The notes: generated by a model from the sequence alone, not told the origin. A DNA stretch of 64,000 nt from Streptomyces sp. ST2-7A (GCF_021390475.1 NZ_JAJUWS010000022.1:37818-101817), one strand, 5' to 3'. Counted from the first letter of the stretch, positions 1 through 9,390 are shown. Numbers and translations are program-made.

Positions 1-210
1 GTGTTCGTAGACCACCGGCTTGGAGACCCCCGCCTTGGCGGCGATCTCCTCCACCGAGGTGCCGTCGAAACCGCGTGCGGCGAAGAGCGTGCGACCGATG
101 TCCAGCAGTTGCTCCCGGCGTTCGGTGCCGGTCATCCGGCGCCGGGCACGTCGGGTGGTGCGGGCCGGTTTTTCCGTACTGCTGTTCTCGGTCGCCACGC
201 CCCCCATCAT
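1..210 (-). CDS. TetR-family transcriptional regulator (N-terminal part, runs off the window)
   Basis: Only the first 70 codons are present; the gene continues beyond the left edge. After a basic leader of about 25 residues comes a typical TetR helix-turn-helix: TERREQLLDIGRTLFAARGF, then VEEIAAKAGVSKPVVYEH. The first ATG (210) overlaps the TGA of the desaturase (209-207) and a second ATG follows at once, so the two genes look translationally coupled in one minus-strand operon. TetR repressors next to acyl-CoA desaturases commonly sense acyl-CoA and control desaturation; that role is inferred from position. The ligand-binding half is outside the window. Confidence 0.85.
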   Translation of the reverse strand, partial: MMGGVATENSSTEKPARTTRRARRRMTGTERREQLLDIGRTLFAARGFDGTSVEEIAAKAGVSKPVVYEH

Positions 211-1277
211 GCCGCGCCGGTGTCGGTCTTCTCCGCCGGGTTCACCGAGCCCGTCCCCGAACCGGCCGTTTCACGCCGTTCCGACCGGTTCCGACGGGAG
301 CCGTCGTTGTCACCGGCGACCCGCTTGGCGTCCAGGCGGGACTTCTTCGGCCAGCGCACGTCGTGCGCCCAGCCGGCCAACTCGAACCAGCGGATCAGAC
401 GGGCGCTGGAGTCCACCTGCCACCGGTCCACGCCGTGGCGGGCGGAGGTCGGGTCGGCGTGGTGCAGGTTGTGCCAGGACTCACCGCAGGAGAGCACGGC
501 CAGCCACCACACGTTGCCCGAGCGGTCACGCGACTTGAACGGCCGGTTGCCCACCGCGTGGCAGATCGAGTTGATCGACCAGGTCACGTGGTGCAGCAGG
601 GCCACCCGCACCAGGGAACCCCAGAAGAAGGCGGTCAGGGCGCCCTGCCAGGACCAGGTCGCCAGGCCGCCGATGACGGCCGGGGTGATGAGGGAGACCA
701 CGGTCCAGAGCGTGAACTGGCGGGAGATGCGACGGATGTCGGGGTCGGCGATCAGATCGGGGGCGTACTTCTGCTGGGAGGTCTGCTCCTTGTCGAACAT
801 CCACCCCATGTGCGCCCACCACAGGCCCTTCATCAGGGCCGGCACGGTCTCGCCGTACCTCCAGGGCGAGTGCGGGTCGCCCTCGGCGTCGGAGTGCTTG
901 TGGTGCCTGCGGTGGTCGGCCACCCAGCGGATCAGCGGACCCTCGACGGCCATCGAGCCGGCGATGGCCAGCGCGACCCGCAGCGGACGCTTCGCCTTGA
1001 AGGAGCCGTGGGTGAAGTGGCGGTGGAAGCCGATGGTGATGCCGTGACAGCCGATGAAGTAGAAGGCCACCAGCAGACCCAGGTCCAGCCAGCTCACCCC
1101 CCAGCCCCAGGCCAGGGGCACGGCCGCGAGCAGTGCCAGGAACGGCACCACGATGAAGAGGAGGAGGGTGATCTGCTCGATGGAGCGGCGCTCCTCGCCG
1201 CCGAGGGTGCCGAAGGAATTCCCGGCGTCGGATGCCTCGGCGGACGGGGGCGGTACAAGGTCCGGACTGGTGGTCAT
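207..1277 (-). CDS. Acyl-CoA (delta-9 type) fatty acid desaturase, membrane di-iron enzyme
   Basis: Predicted 356-residue integral membrane desaturase that introduces a double bond into saturated acyl chains and so tunes membrane fluidity. The three histidine boxes of the family are visible: HRHFTH (about 85-90), HRRHHKH (about 122-128) and a distal WHNLHHAD, with hydrophobic segments at about 36-60, 64-84 and in the middle of the protein. The ATG at 1277 (MTTSPDL) is preferred over an upstream ATG because a GAGG lies 11 nt before it and the longer form only adds a Pro-rich tail. It is followed by the overlapping TetR gene, which is probably its regulator. Confidence 0.92.
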   Translation of the reverse strand: MTTSPDLVPPPSAEASDAGNSFGTLGGEERRSIEQITLLLFIVVPFLALLAAVPLAWGWGVSWLDLGLLVAFYFIGCHGITIGFHRHFTHGSFKAKRPLRVALAIAGSMAVEGPLIRWVADHRRHHKHSDAEGDPHSPWRYGETVPALMKGLWWAHMGWMFDKEQTSQQKYAPDLIADPDIRRISRQFTLWTVVSLITPAVIGGLATWSWQGALTAFFWGSLVRVALLHHVTWSINSICHAVGNRPFKSRDRSGNVWWLAVLSCGESWHNLHHADPTSARHGVDRWQVDSSARLIRWFELAGWAHDVRWPKKSRLDAKRVAGDNDGSRRNRSERRETAGSGTGSVNPAEKTDTGAA

Positions 1278-1964
1278 GACAGGTACTACCTCATGGGTGG
1301 GAGGGGGGTGGGCGGGGTCCTGAGGAGGACGGGGGAGGCCACACCCCGGACAAACGGGCGGATCGGCGGTGACCGGGAATTCCGGGGACACCGCGAACTG
1401 ATGTACGTATCAACGGGGAGGGTCGGGGCGGGATACCCGCCGCTGTTCGACGGCATGATGCGAACCGGTGGATGGGCGACGCGCGTTTCGCGCATCCATC
1501 GGGCGCGCGGTCCTGCCGGAGCGACCGACGGACCATCATCCGGGGCGGAGAGCGGATGACCGCCCTGTGCTCCCGGGGGAGCCGAACCCGGGCTCCACCT
1601 ACGTCACCGTAACCTACGGAACCGTAAGTCGAAAGGGGAACACAGCCGTCCGTGTTGCCGTGCCGCGTGCCGCACGCCCTCGGAGCGGGGCTCCGGGCAG
1701 GATTCACACGTCTCCACGACGACCGGCCCCTTCCGTACCGCTCCCGTTCCGATGTCGTCCGTGTCTCCTTCCCTCCCTCCACCGTGACGTAACCATCCCC
1801 GCACCGCACCCCGCACCGATCCGCGCCCACCCCGCCGGGGCCGTCCGACCAGCGGGACGGGGCGGTCGGGGTGTCCCCTGCGCGACACGGAGTGCCTATC
1901 CTGGTGCGGTCGGACAGCGCGGTCCGTGACCTGCCGAACCGAAGAGCCGCAAGGAGCCGCATCT
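1278..1964. other. Divergent intergenic region between desaturase and ppc
   Basis: About 690 bases with no convincing gene. It must hold the promoters of the minus-strand desaturase operon and of plus-strand ppc. It contains a dyad (listed separately at 1607-1626) and a GC-rich hairpin around 1464-1500. No convincing sigma-70 -10/-35 pair could be assigned. Confidence 0.6.
1607..1626. promoter_or_regulatory. Overlapping inverted repeats, possible TetR operator
   Basis: The sequence CCGTAACCTACGGAACCGTA contains three alternating arms: CCGTA-(3 nt)-TACGG-(2 nt)-CCGTA, giving two overlapping palindromes. It lies 330 bp upstream of the desaturase start, in the divergent promoter region, next to a TetR-controlled operon. 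An operator role is inferred from symmetry and position only. Confidence 0.4.
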
Positions 1965-4793
1965 GTGAGCAACAGTGCCGACACCACGACGGAGACTCCG
2001 ACCTCCCCATCCGGCGGGTCCGGCGGGGCCGACCACACCACGTCCGCCGGGGACGGGCCCGGGGCGGACGCGGCGATCGCGGCGGCCGACCCCGGCAGTG
2101 CCCTGCGCGCCGACATCCGACGCCTGGGTGAGCTGCTGGGCGCCACCCTCGTCCGACAGGACGGCCCCGAACTGCTCGAGCTCGTCGAGCGCGTCCGCCG
2201 ACTGACCCGCACCGATGGTGAGGCCGCCGCCGAACTCCTCGGCGAACTCGACATCGCCGACGCGGCCAAGCTGGTGCGCGCCTTCTCCACCTACTTCCAC
2301 CTGGCCAACGTCACCGAGCAGGTGCACCGGGGGCGCGACATGCGCCGTCGCCGCGCGGAGGAGGGCGGCCTGCTCGCCCGCACCGCCGACACCCTCAAGG
2401 ACGCCGATACCGAGCACGTGCGCCGCACCGTCGCCAACCTCCAGGTGCGACCGGTCTTCACCGCCCACCCCACCGAGGCGGCCCGCCGCTCGGTGCTCAC
2501 CAAGCTCCGCGCCATCGCCGGTCTGCTGGAGACGGCGGCCTCCGAGGCCGACGCCCGCCGGTTGGAGCTGCGACTCGCGGAGAACATCGACCTCATCTGG
2601 CAGACCGACGAGCTGCGGGTGGTCCGTCCCGAGCCGGGTGACGAGGCCCGCAACGCCATCTACTACCTCGACGAGCTGCACCGGGGCGCGGTCGGTGACC
2701 TGCTGGAGGACCTGGCCGCCGAGCTCGAGCGCGCCGGGGTCCCGCTGCCCCCCGGCACCCGCCCGCTCACCTTCGGCACCTGGATCGGCGGCGACCGGGA
2801 CGGCAACCCCAATGTCACCCCGACCGTCACCCGGGAGGTGTTGCTGCTCCAGCACGAGCACGGCATCGGCCGGGCGCTGGACCACGTGGACGAACTGCGC
2901 GGTTCGCTCTCCGGCTCGATCCGCAACACCGGCGTCACCGACGAGCTGCGCGACTCCCTCGCCCGGGACCTGGAACTGCTGCCGGAGATCACCCCCCGGT
3001 ACAAGCGGCTCAACGCGGAGGAGCCCTACCGGCTCAAGGTCACCTGCGTGCGGCAGAAGCTGCTCAACACCCTCTCCCGGCTGCGCGAGGGCTCCTCGCA
3101 CCAGCCCGGCCGCGACTACCGGGGCACCGGCGAGCTGCTGGAGGACCTGGGCATCGTGCAGAGGTCGCTGCGCGAGCACCGCGGAGGGCTGGTCGCCGAC
3201 GGGCACGTGGAGCGGATCATCCGGACCATCTCCGCCTTCGGCCTCCAGCTCGCCACCATGGACGTCCGCGAGCACGCCGACGCCCACCACCAGGCCCTGG
3301 GCCAGCTCTTCGACCGGCTCGGCGAGGAGTCCTGGCGGTACGTGGACATGCCGCGTGACTACCGCACCCGGCTGCTGGCCAAGGAGCTGCGCTCCCGCCG
3401 CCCGCTGGCCCCCACCCCGGCACCGCTGGACGAGGCCGGCGCCCGCACCCTGGGCGTCTTCGCCACCATCCGCGAGGCACTGGACACCTTCGGGCCGGAG
3501 ATCATCGAGTCCTACATCATCTCGATGTGCCAGGGGGCGGACGATGTCTTCGCCGCCGCCGTGCTCGCCCGTGAGGCCGGGCTGATCGACCTGCACGCCG
3601 GATGGGCCCGGATCGGCATCGTGCCGCTGCTGGAGACCACCGACGAGCTGAAGATCGCCGACGAACTGCTCGACGCGATGCTCTCCGACCCCTCCTACCG
3701 GCGGCTGGTGGCGCTGCGCGGCGACCTCCAGGAGGTCATGCTCGGCTACAGCGACTCCTCGAAGTTCGGCGGCATCACCACCTCACAGTGGGAGATCCAC
3801 CGCGCCCAGCGCCGGCTGCGCGACGTCGCCCACCGGCACGGTGTGCGGCTGCGGCTCTTCCACGGCCGGGGTGGCACCGTCGGCCGTGGCGGCGGCCCCT
3901 CGCACGACGCGATCCTCGCCCAGCCCTGGGGCACCCTGGAGGGCGAGATCAAGGTGACCGAGCAGGGCGAGGTCATCTCCGACAAGTACCTCGTCCCCTC
4001 GCTGGCGCGGGAGAACCTGGAGCTGACGGTCGCCGCGACCCTCCAGGCCTCCGCCCTGCACACCTCGCCCCGGCAGCCCGAGGAAGCGCTGGCCCGCTGG
4101 GACGCGGCGATGGACACCGTCTCGGAGGCCGCGCACACCGCCTACCGGGCGCTGGTCGAGGACCCGGACCTGCCGCCGTACTTCTTCGCCTCCACCCCGG
4201 TGGACCAGCTCGCCGAGCTGCACCTGGGTTCCCGGCCCTCGCGCCGTCCCGACAGCGGCGCCGGCCTCGACGGCCTGCGGGCCATCCCCTGGGTGTTCGG
4301 CTGGACGCAGTCCCGGCAGATCGTGCCGGGCTGGTTCGGGGTCGGCTCCGGGCTGAGGGCGGCCCGCGAGGCGGGTCTGGACGGAGTGCTCTCGGAGGCG
4401 TTCGAGCGCTGGCACTTCTTCCGCAACTTCCTGTCCAACGTCGAGATGACGCTGGCCAAGACGGACCTGCGGATCGCCGGGCACTACGTGGAGACGCTGG
4501 TCCCCGACGAGCTGCGGCACGTATTCGAGACCATCCGGGCCGAGCACGAGCTGACCGTGGCGGAGGTGCTGCGGATCACCGGTGGTGACGAGCTGTTGGC
4601 CGCCAACCCGGTGCTGCGGCAGACCCTCCAGATCCGGGACGCCTACCTGGACCCGATCTCCTACCTCCAGGTCGCGCTGTTGGCGCGGCAGCGGGAGGCG
4701 GCCGAGCGCGGGGAGGAGCCGGACCAGCTGCTCTCCCGGGCGCTGCTGTTGACGGTCAACGGCGTCGCGGCCGGGCTGCGCAACACCGGCTGA
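1965..4793 (+). CDS. ppc: Phosphoenolpyruvate carboxylase
   Basis: A 942-residue cytoplasmic enzyme that carboxylates PEP with bicarbonate to oxaloacetate, replenishing the TCA cycle. Signature segments are all present: the catalytic-histidine motif TAHPTEA (His near 168), GGDRDGNPNVTP, the second family signature MLGYSDSSKFGG, the glycine-rich loop LFHGRGGTVGRGGGP and the C-terminal NGVAAGLRNTG. Length is normal for the bacterial family. The GTG at 1965 is chosen because AAGGAG stands 8 nt upstream; an upstream in-frame ATG at 1926 lacks this. The first 45 residues are a Ser/Thr/Pro/Gly-rich extension of low complexity. Confidence 0.97.
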   Translation: MSNSADTTTETPTSPSGGSGGADHTTSAGDGPGADAAIAAADPGSALRADIRRLGELLGATLVRQDGPELLELVERVRRLTRTDGEAAAELLGELDIADAAKLVRAFSTYFHLANVTEQVHRGRDMRRRRAEEGGLLARTADTLKDADTEHVRRTVANLQVRPVFTAHPTEAARRSVLTKLRAIAGLLETAASEADARRLELRLAENIDLIWQTDELRVVRPEPGDEARNAIYYLDELHRGAVGDLLEDLAAELERAGVPLPPGTRPLTFGTWIGGDRDGNPNVTPTVTREVLLLQHEHGIGRALDHVDELRGSLSGSIRNTGVTDELRDSLARDLELLPEITPRYKRLNAEEPYRLKVTCVRQKLLNTLSRLREGSSHQPGRDYRGTGELLEDLGIVQRSLREHRGGLVADGHVERIIRTISAFGLQLATMDVREHADAHHQALGQLFDRLGEESWRYVDMPRDYRTRLLAKELRSRRPLAPTPAPLDEAGARTLGVFATIREALDTFGPEIIESYIISMCQGADDVFAAAVLAREAGLIDLHAGWARIGIVPLLETTDELKIADELLDAMLSDPSYRRLVALRGDLQEVMLGYSDSSKFGGITTSQWEIHRAQRRLRDVAHRHGVRLRLFHGRGGTVGRGGGPSHDAILAQPWGTLEGEIKVTEQGEVISDKYLVPSLARENLELTVAATLQASALHTSPRQPEEALARWDAAMDTVSEAAHTAYRALVEDPDLPPYFFASTPVDQLAELHLGSRPSRRPDSGAGLDGLRAIPWVFGWTQSRQIVPGWFGVGSGLRAAREAGLDGVLSEAFERWHFFRNFLSNVEMTLAKTDLRIAGHYVETLVPDELRHVFETIRAEHELTVAEVLRITGGDELLAANPVLRQTLQIRDAYLDPISYLQVALLARQREAAERGEEPDQLLSRALLLTVNGVAAGLRNTG

Positions 4794-4814
4794 ACGGCGC
4801 GTCGGGGACGTGGA

Positions 4815-4846
4815 ACGGGCCGCCCGGGTGTTTCCGGGCGGCCCGT
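4815..4846 (+). terminator. Hairpin terminator after ppc
   Basis: A perfect 13-bp stem (ACGGGCCGCCCGG / CCGGGCGGCCCGT) with a 6-nt loop begins 21 nt after the ppc stop. There is no U-tract, as is common in Streptomyces. Confidence 0.8.
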
Positions 4847-4984
4847 CCCGCGTGCCGAGCGGGCGGATGCCGCCGGGTGCGGCGCGGAATTCGATCATGC
4901 TCTCCGGGAGGTCGGGTCGCCGAATCGGAGAACGGAACGTACAATCACCGGTTTGCTCCGCCGAGCACGGGCAAGATGTGCGTC

Positions 4985-5278
4985 ATGGTCACCACAAGGA
5001 GAAGTACCGGAAACCCGATCGCCGGCATCGTCGCCGTGATCGCGGACGTCGCCGCCTTCATCATCGTCCTCTGGATCATCATGTACCTGCTCGACGCCAA
5101 CCGGGACAACACCCTGGTGTCGATCGTGCGGGACGCCGCCAACTGGCTCGCCGGCTGGTCGCGTGACATGTTCAGCGTGCAGCCCGAGTGGTGGCGTGTC
5201 GTCCTCAACTACGGCATCGCGGCCCTGGTCTACCTGGTCATCGGCAACGCACTGGCCCGCGCCATGCGCCGTTTCTGA
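4985..5278 (+). CDS. Small conserved membrane protein
   Basis: A 97-residue protein with two hydrophobic stretches, one at about 11-33 (IAGIVAVIADVAAFIIVLWI) and one at about 75-92 (YGIAALVYLVIGNALA), with an Asp/Trp-rich loop between them. It matches my memory of a conserved actinomycete membrane protein beside ppc, but no function is known. Two in-frame ATGs (4976 and 4985) are possible; neither has a strong ribosome binding site. A TACAAT at 4940-4945 could be a -10 element. Confidence 0.75.
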   Translation: MVTTRRSTGNPIAGIVAVIADVAAFIIVLWIIMYLLDANRDNTLVSIVRDAANWLAGWSRDMFSVQPEWWRVVLNYGIAALVYLVIGNALARAMRRF

Positions 5279-5540
5279 CCGCTGTCCTCCCGCCACGGGC
5301 CCATCACGGGCCCGGAAGGTCCGATGCCCCGACGAGCTCCCTCGACTCCGCCGAACCCGATACGATCCGCCCCGGACCGATCCGTGTCGTCGCTTCCGCA
5401 CCGCATCCGCGCCGCATCGCCGGGCGGGACACCGAACATCCCGGTGCCCCCCCCGGCGATGCGGCGTCCGGCCCCGTCCGGCGCCGGTACCCGCCCCCGG
5501 GTCCGGGGGTGACCGCCCCTCCCGACCCCGGAGATCACCG

Positions 5541-6407
5541 ATGACCCCTGTCCCGTCGTCCGAACCGGCAGCCGACCCCGACCCGTTCGACACCCCCGGT
5601 GGGGTCGGAGGGGCGGGGGCCGGGGAGCCTCCGGACCCCGGGGTCGTCGCCCGGCTCCGACGGGCGGGGTGCGTGTTCGCCGAGGAGGAGGCCCGGCTGC
5701 TGATCGCCGCCGCACCGGGGTCGGCGGAACTCACCGCGCTGGTCGAACGCCGCGCGACCGGCGAGCCGTTGGAGCACGTCATCGGGCGGGCCCGGTTCGG
5801 CGGGATGTGGATCGTCGTGGACCCGGGCGTCTTCGTCCCGCGCCGGCGCACCGAGTTCCTGCTGGAGCGGGCCGCCGCGCTGTTGCGGCCGGGAATCGTG
5901 GTGGTGGACCTGTGCTGCGGCTCCGGCGCGCTGGGCGCCGCCCTGCTGGAGCGGGAGAGGCGCATCGACCTGCACGCCGCCGACCTGGATCCCGCCGCCG
6001 TGCGGTGCGCCCGCCGCAACCTCGTCGCCCTCGGTCCGGACCGTGTCCACCGGGGGGACCTCTTCGAGGCGCTGCCGGCCGACCTGAGCGGGCGGATCGA
6101 GGTTCTGGTGGCCAACGTGCCGTACGTGCCCACCGGGGACATCGCGCTGCTGCCGGGAGAGGCTCGGGAGCACGAGGCCCGCGCGGCGCTGGACGGTGGC
6201 CCGGACGGCCTGGATGTCCTGCGCCGGGTGGCGGCCGGGGCCGTTCGGTGGTTGGCGCCCGGCGGGCGGCTCCTCGCCGAGACCGGCGACCGGCAGGCCG
6301 ACGCGGCGGTGGCCGTCCTGGTGGGATCCGGGCTGGTTCCCGACGCGGTGACCTCGGAGGACCACGGCACCACCGTCATCGCCGGCCTCCGTCCCGCCGG
6401 CCCCTGA
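5541..6407 (+). CDS. PrmC/HemK-family protein N5-glutamine methyltransferase (putative)
   Basis: A 288-residue class I SAM methyltransferase. It has the HemK-type N-terminal helical domain with GEPLEHVIGRARFGG, the SAM-binding motif VVDLCCGSGALG and a catalytic-loop motif VANVPYVPT. Canonical PrmC has NPPY here; the NVPY variant is typical of an actinobacterial paralogue annotated as a putative glutamine methyltransferase, so release factors are not certain substrates. The ATG at 5541 has GGAG about 7 nt upstream. It is convergent with the LAXTG protein and shares a bidirectional hairpin with it. Confidence 0.85.
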   Translation: MTPVPSSEPAADPDPFDTPGGVGGAGAGEPPDPGVVARLRRAGCVFAEEEARLLIAAAPGSAELTALVERRATGEPLEHVIGRARFGGMWIVVDPGVFVPRRRTEFLLERAAALLRPGIVVVDLCCGSGALGAALLERERRIDLHAADLDPAAVRCARRNLVALGPDRVHRGDLFEALPADLSGRIEVLVANVPYVPTGDIALLPGEAREHEARAALDGGPDGLDVLRRVAAGAVRWLAPGGRLLAETGDRQADAAVAVLVGSGLVPDAVTSEDHGTTVIAGLRPAGP

Positions 6408-6485
6408 CGGGGCGGGGAGCCGTCCGCCCCGTTCTCCGTCCGGGTGATCTCCGGCCGTCGCCCGCCCGCTGCCCCGGGCGACGTG

Positions 6486-6535
6486 GGGAGGCCCCGTCCG
6501 CCACTCCGTGGTGGGAGTGGGGGGCGGGGCCTCCC
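6486..6535. terminator. Bidirectional terminator between convergent genes
   Basis: A 22-bp stem with two mismatches (starting GGGAGGCCCCG, ending CGGGGCCTCCC) and a 6-nt loop lies between the plus-strand methyltransferase and the minus-strand surface protein, so it can terminate both. Confidence 0.8.
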
Positions 6536-6573
6536 GGGTGGTGTGTGCGGGTGCGGTGTCGCCCGCCGTCGCG

Positions 6574-7395
6574 TCAGACGCGACCGGTGGCGTTGCGGCG
6601 ACGCATCGCCATGTAGCCACCGACGCCCAGCAGGGCGGCGGCCAGGACGGAGGCGCCGATCACCGGGGTGTTGGAGCCGGTGTTGGCCAGGTCCGGGGTG
6701 TCGCTGCCGCCGTCGGGGGTCACGCCACCGGTGGTGGCCTCGGCCTCGTCGCCGGTGGTGCCCTCGGTGGCGTCGCCCGTGTTGCCGGTGGTGCCCTCGG
6801 TGCCCTGGTCGCCGGTGGAACCGTCGGTGCCCTCGTCACCGGTCGAGCCGGTGTCGCCGGTGCTGCCCTCGGTGGTGTCACCGGTGGAGCCCTCGGTGCC
6901 CTCGTCACCGGTCGAGCCGGTGTCACCGGTGTCACCGGTGGTCCCGCCGGTCGTGTCACCCGGCTTCTTCTTGCCCGGGCAGGTGTGCGAGAGGTTGAAA
7001 ACCTCGAACCTCGCCCCACCGGTCTTGGTGCCGGTGATGACCGCCTCGGCGGAGACCAGCAGGTCACCGACCTCGGAGGCGATGTAAGCGTGCTTGCCCG
7101 CCGGGTTGCCGTACCTGGCGAACTCGGTCTCCACCACCTCGTGACCCGAGGCGAAGGTGACGGTCAGCTTCTTGAAGATCCCCTGCGGAGCGACGAAGTG
7201 CCAGCCGTCCTTGTACTTCCCGACGAACTCCTTGGGGCAGTCGCCGGTCTCGAACTCGTCCGCCGAGATGGGGGTCTTCTGGCGGAGTTCGGCGTCGTAG
7301 TCCTTGAAGGTCGCGGAGGCGGGAGTCGCGCCGAGGAAGATCATCGCGGCGGCGGCGGACGCCGCGAGGGCGCCCTTGGCGGAAAGGATGCGCAT
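6574..7395 (-). CDS. Sortase-anchored surface protein with LAXTG signal and Gly-X-Thr stalk
   Basis: A 273-residue exported protein. It has a signal peptide ending near ATPASA, a globular domain of about 125 residues (FKDYDAELRQKTPISADEFE onwards, with two Cys), a stalk of about 80 residues rich in Gly-X-Thr/Glu triplets, and a C-terminal sorting signal LANTG, hydrophobic helix, then MRRRNATGR. LAXTG is the motif of class E sortases, used for Streptomyces surface proteins such as chaplins, so covalent attachment to peptidoglycan is expected. The start was placed at MRILSAKG (7395); an in-frame ATG 15 nt upstream is an alternative. The globular domain is not recognised. Confidence 0.85.
   Translation of the reverse strand: MRILSAKGALAASAAAAMIFLGATPASATFKDYDAELRQKTPISADEFETGDCPKEFVGKYKDGWHFVAPQGIFKKLTVTFASGHEVVETEFARYGNPAGKHAYIASEVGDLLVSAEAVITGTKTGGARFEVFNLSHTCPGKKKPGDTTGGTTGDTGDTGSTGDEGTEGSTGDTTEGSTGDTGSTGDEGTDGSTGDQGTEGTTGNTGDATEGTTGDEAEATTGGVTPDGGSDTPDLANTGSNTPVIGASVLAAALLGVGGYMAMRRRNATGRV
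6824..6924. repeat. 32-bp direct repeat within the stalk of the surface protein
   Basis: The stretches 6824-6855 and 6893-6924 are identical over 32 bp with a 69-bp period. They encode part of the Gly-X-Thr stalk. The region is tandem-repeat-like and could vary in length between strains. Confidence 0.8.
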
Positions 7396-7618
7396 GGAGG
7401 CCGTCCACATCTTGGGGGGACTTTATGAATATCGGACAATGTGGCTGCCATAGCTTCGGGGTGAGGGGCGATTTTTGGCAAGGCGTGTCCACGTCGAATG
7501 GGCCCACTTGAGGGCATATGGCCGATTGGTCGTCTGCAACAGTTCCGTAACGGAGGTTTACGGGTCGTCAGATGCTGAAGTGCCGGAATCCGGCGGGTGA
7601 TCTCCGGAGTCGTCGTGG

Positions 7619-8299
7619 TTACCAGGTGAGGAAAATGCCGCCCAGCAGAACAATTCCGGAGATTCCGATCACCCAGCCCGTGCGGACCATCCGCAGGCCG
7701 CCCCCGACCACCAGGGAGGCCAGCATCAGGGCCCCCGCGAAGGGCAGGGTGGACTCCATCACGCCCGGCCCGCCGGTCCGCACCGCTTCCACCGTCCCCG
7801 GGCGCAACACCACCGTGAAGCTCTCACCGGGGGAACGGCCGACCGATTGGGCCAGCACGGCGGTTGGCGGGATATCGCCCCCCTGCTCACCACCGAAGGG
7901 CGCGAAGGAGCCGGCGCAGGCATCGCGCCCGCACTCCTGGAGGGTGAGCGTTCCGCGCTCGCCGCCCCCGCTGCCGACCGCGTGCCGCATGGTGTCCCAG
8001 GAGGTCCACACCCCCGATACCAGGATCAGCAGGGCCACCAGGGACAGCACACCGCGCAGCAGCCACCGGCCGGCGCGCGTCGCGCCGCTCTCCGGTGGGT
8101 CGTCGGAGTCGTCGGGGGCGTCGTCCCCGACCGGCTCCTCCGGTTCCGGGTCGTTCCCGAACTCCCGGGTCGACGGGTTCCGCTCGTCGGCGGACCGGGA
8201 CCCGTGGGACCCATGTGCCCCCCGAGCACGCCGGGACTCCCGTTCCTCCCGGCGTCCGGGAGGCCGGTGACCACTTCCGGGACGCTCGGTGTCGGACAT
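7619..8299 (-). CDS. Membrane protein with charged N-terminal tail, function unknown
   Basis: A 226-residue protein. About 80 N-terminal residues are Arg/Asp/Glu/Pro-rich and disordered. A first membrane segment follows (LLRGVLSLVALLILVSGVW), then an extracytoplasmic loop with two Cys (ECGRDACAG) that could form a disulphide, and two further membrane segments at the C-terminus. The ATG at 8299 (MSDTERP) has AAGGA 7 nt upstream, better than an in-frame ATG 18 nt earlier. It lies between the surface protein and pth on the same strand. Family not recognised. Confidence 0.75.
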   Translation of the reverse strand: MSDTERPGSGHRPPGRREERESRRARGAHGSHGSRSADERNPSTREFGNDPEPEEPVGDDAPDDSDDPPESGATRAGRWLLRGVLSLVALLILVSGVWTSWDTMRHAVGSGGGERGTLTLQECGRDACAGSFAPFGGEQGGDIPPTAVLAQSVGRSPGESFTVVLRPGTVEAVRTGGPGVMESTLPFAGALMLASLVVGGGLRMVRTGWVIGISGIVLLGGIFLTW

Positions 8300-8429
8300 G
8301 CCGCGATCCTTGGTCATCCCCCGCGCCGGGTCAAGGGAGGTCCCTCCCGATGGGGGACGGCCCGGGGTCCCCCATCGGGAGTCGACGGCCGGGGTGTCGG
8401 GGCCGGTGGCCCGGCGGGTACCCGATCCC

Positions 8430-9038
8430 TCAGCTGTTGAAGGTGCTCTGCGCCCGTTCCAGACCCTGCGTCACCAGGGCCTCCACCGCGTCGGCGGCCC
8501 GGTCCACGAGATAGTCCAATTCCTTGCGTTCGACGGTGGAGAAGTCCTTGAGCACGAAGGCGGCGACATCCATCCGACCCGGCGGGCGTCCCACACCGAA
8601 GCGTGCCCGGTGGTACTCCCGGCCCAGCGTCGAGGTGATCGACTTCAGCCCGTTGTGACCGTTGTCACCGCCGCCGCGCTTGAGACGCAGCGCCCCGTAG
8701 TCGATGTCGAGTTCGTCGTGCACGACGACGATCCGCTCGACCGGGACCTTCAGCCAGGAGGCCAGCGCGCCGGTCGGACCACCCGAGAGGTTCATGTAGG
8801 TCATCGGCTTCGCGATCACCACCCGGGGGGCGCCGGCGGCGGAGCCGGGGACGCCGAGCCGTCCCTCGCAGACCTGGGCCCGCGACTTGTGCGCGCGGAA
8901 CGAACCGCCGAGTCGTTCGGCCAGCAGGTCGGCCACCATGAAGCCGACGTTGTGGCGGTTCCCGGCGTACTGCGGGCCGGGGTTGCCCAGCCCGACGATC
9001 AGCCAGGGTCCCTGTGTCGTCTCCGTCGCGTCCGCCAC
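8430..9038 (-). CDS. pth: Peptidyl-tRNA hydrolase
   Basis: A 202-residue enzyme that cleaves peptidyl-tRNA released from stalled ribosomes, recycling tRNA. Family motifs are all visible: GLGNPGPQYAGNRHNVGF with the catalytic His, KPMTYMN, the Asp of VVVHDELDI, GGGDNGHNGLKS and RFGVGRPPGR. The GTG at 9038 (VADATETTQGPWLIVGLGNPG) gives the usual N-terminus; the longer open frame adds an Arg-rich stretch without homology. In S. coelicolor this gene follows rplY directly, as I recall; here a plus-strand amidase gene lies between them. Confidence 0.95.
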   Translation of the reverse strand: MADATETTQGPWLIVGLGNPGPQYAGNRHNVGFMVADLLAERLGGSFRAHKSRAQVCEGRLGVPGSAAGAPRVVIAKPMTYMNLSGGPTGALASWLKVPVERIVVVHDELDIDYGALRLKRGGGDNGHNGLKSITSTLGREYHRARFGVGRPPGRMDVAAFVLKDFSTVERKELDYLVDRAADAVEALVTQGLERAQSTFNS

Positions 9039-9390
9039 GTCCGTCCGTCCCGCTCTCCGCCGTCTCCGGGGGCCGGTCCGGTCCCCCGATTCGTCCGAAA
9101 GCCTACCGGCGCCCCTCACCCACACGGGGGTTCGGTTAAGCTACGCGCGGTGATCTCGATGGTCCGTGCAGCGGTCTCCGCCGTGCCCGCAGGGGTGTGA
9201 TGGGGCCTCACCCGCTCCGGCCGTCCCCGGCGCCCGCACGCGCCGGCACCCACCCGCACCGCCGGTACCACCCCGCCCCACCCGGGCGGACCCTTCGCAT
9301 CTCCCGTACTTCCGCTGTGCCCGCGCCGTCCGCCGACGGCGCGGGGTCATCGCGCGTCCCCACCGGGCGCGCACGCTCGAGGAGACGTCT
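9039..9390. other. Divergent spacer between pth and the amidase gene
   Basis: About 350 bases with no gene. It must carry the amidase promoter and any local promoter of pth. Nothing distinct was recognised. Confidence 0.5.
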
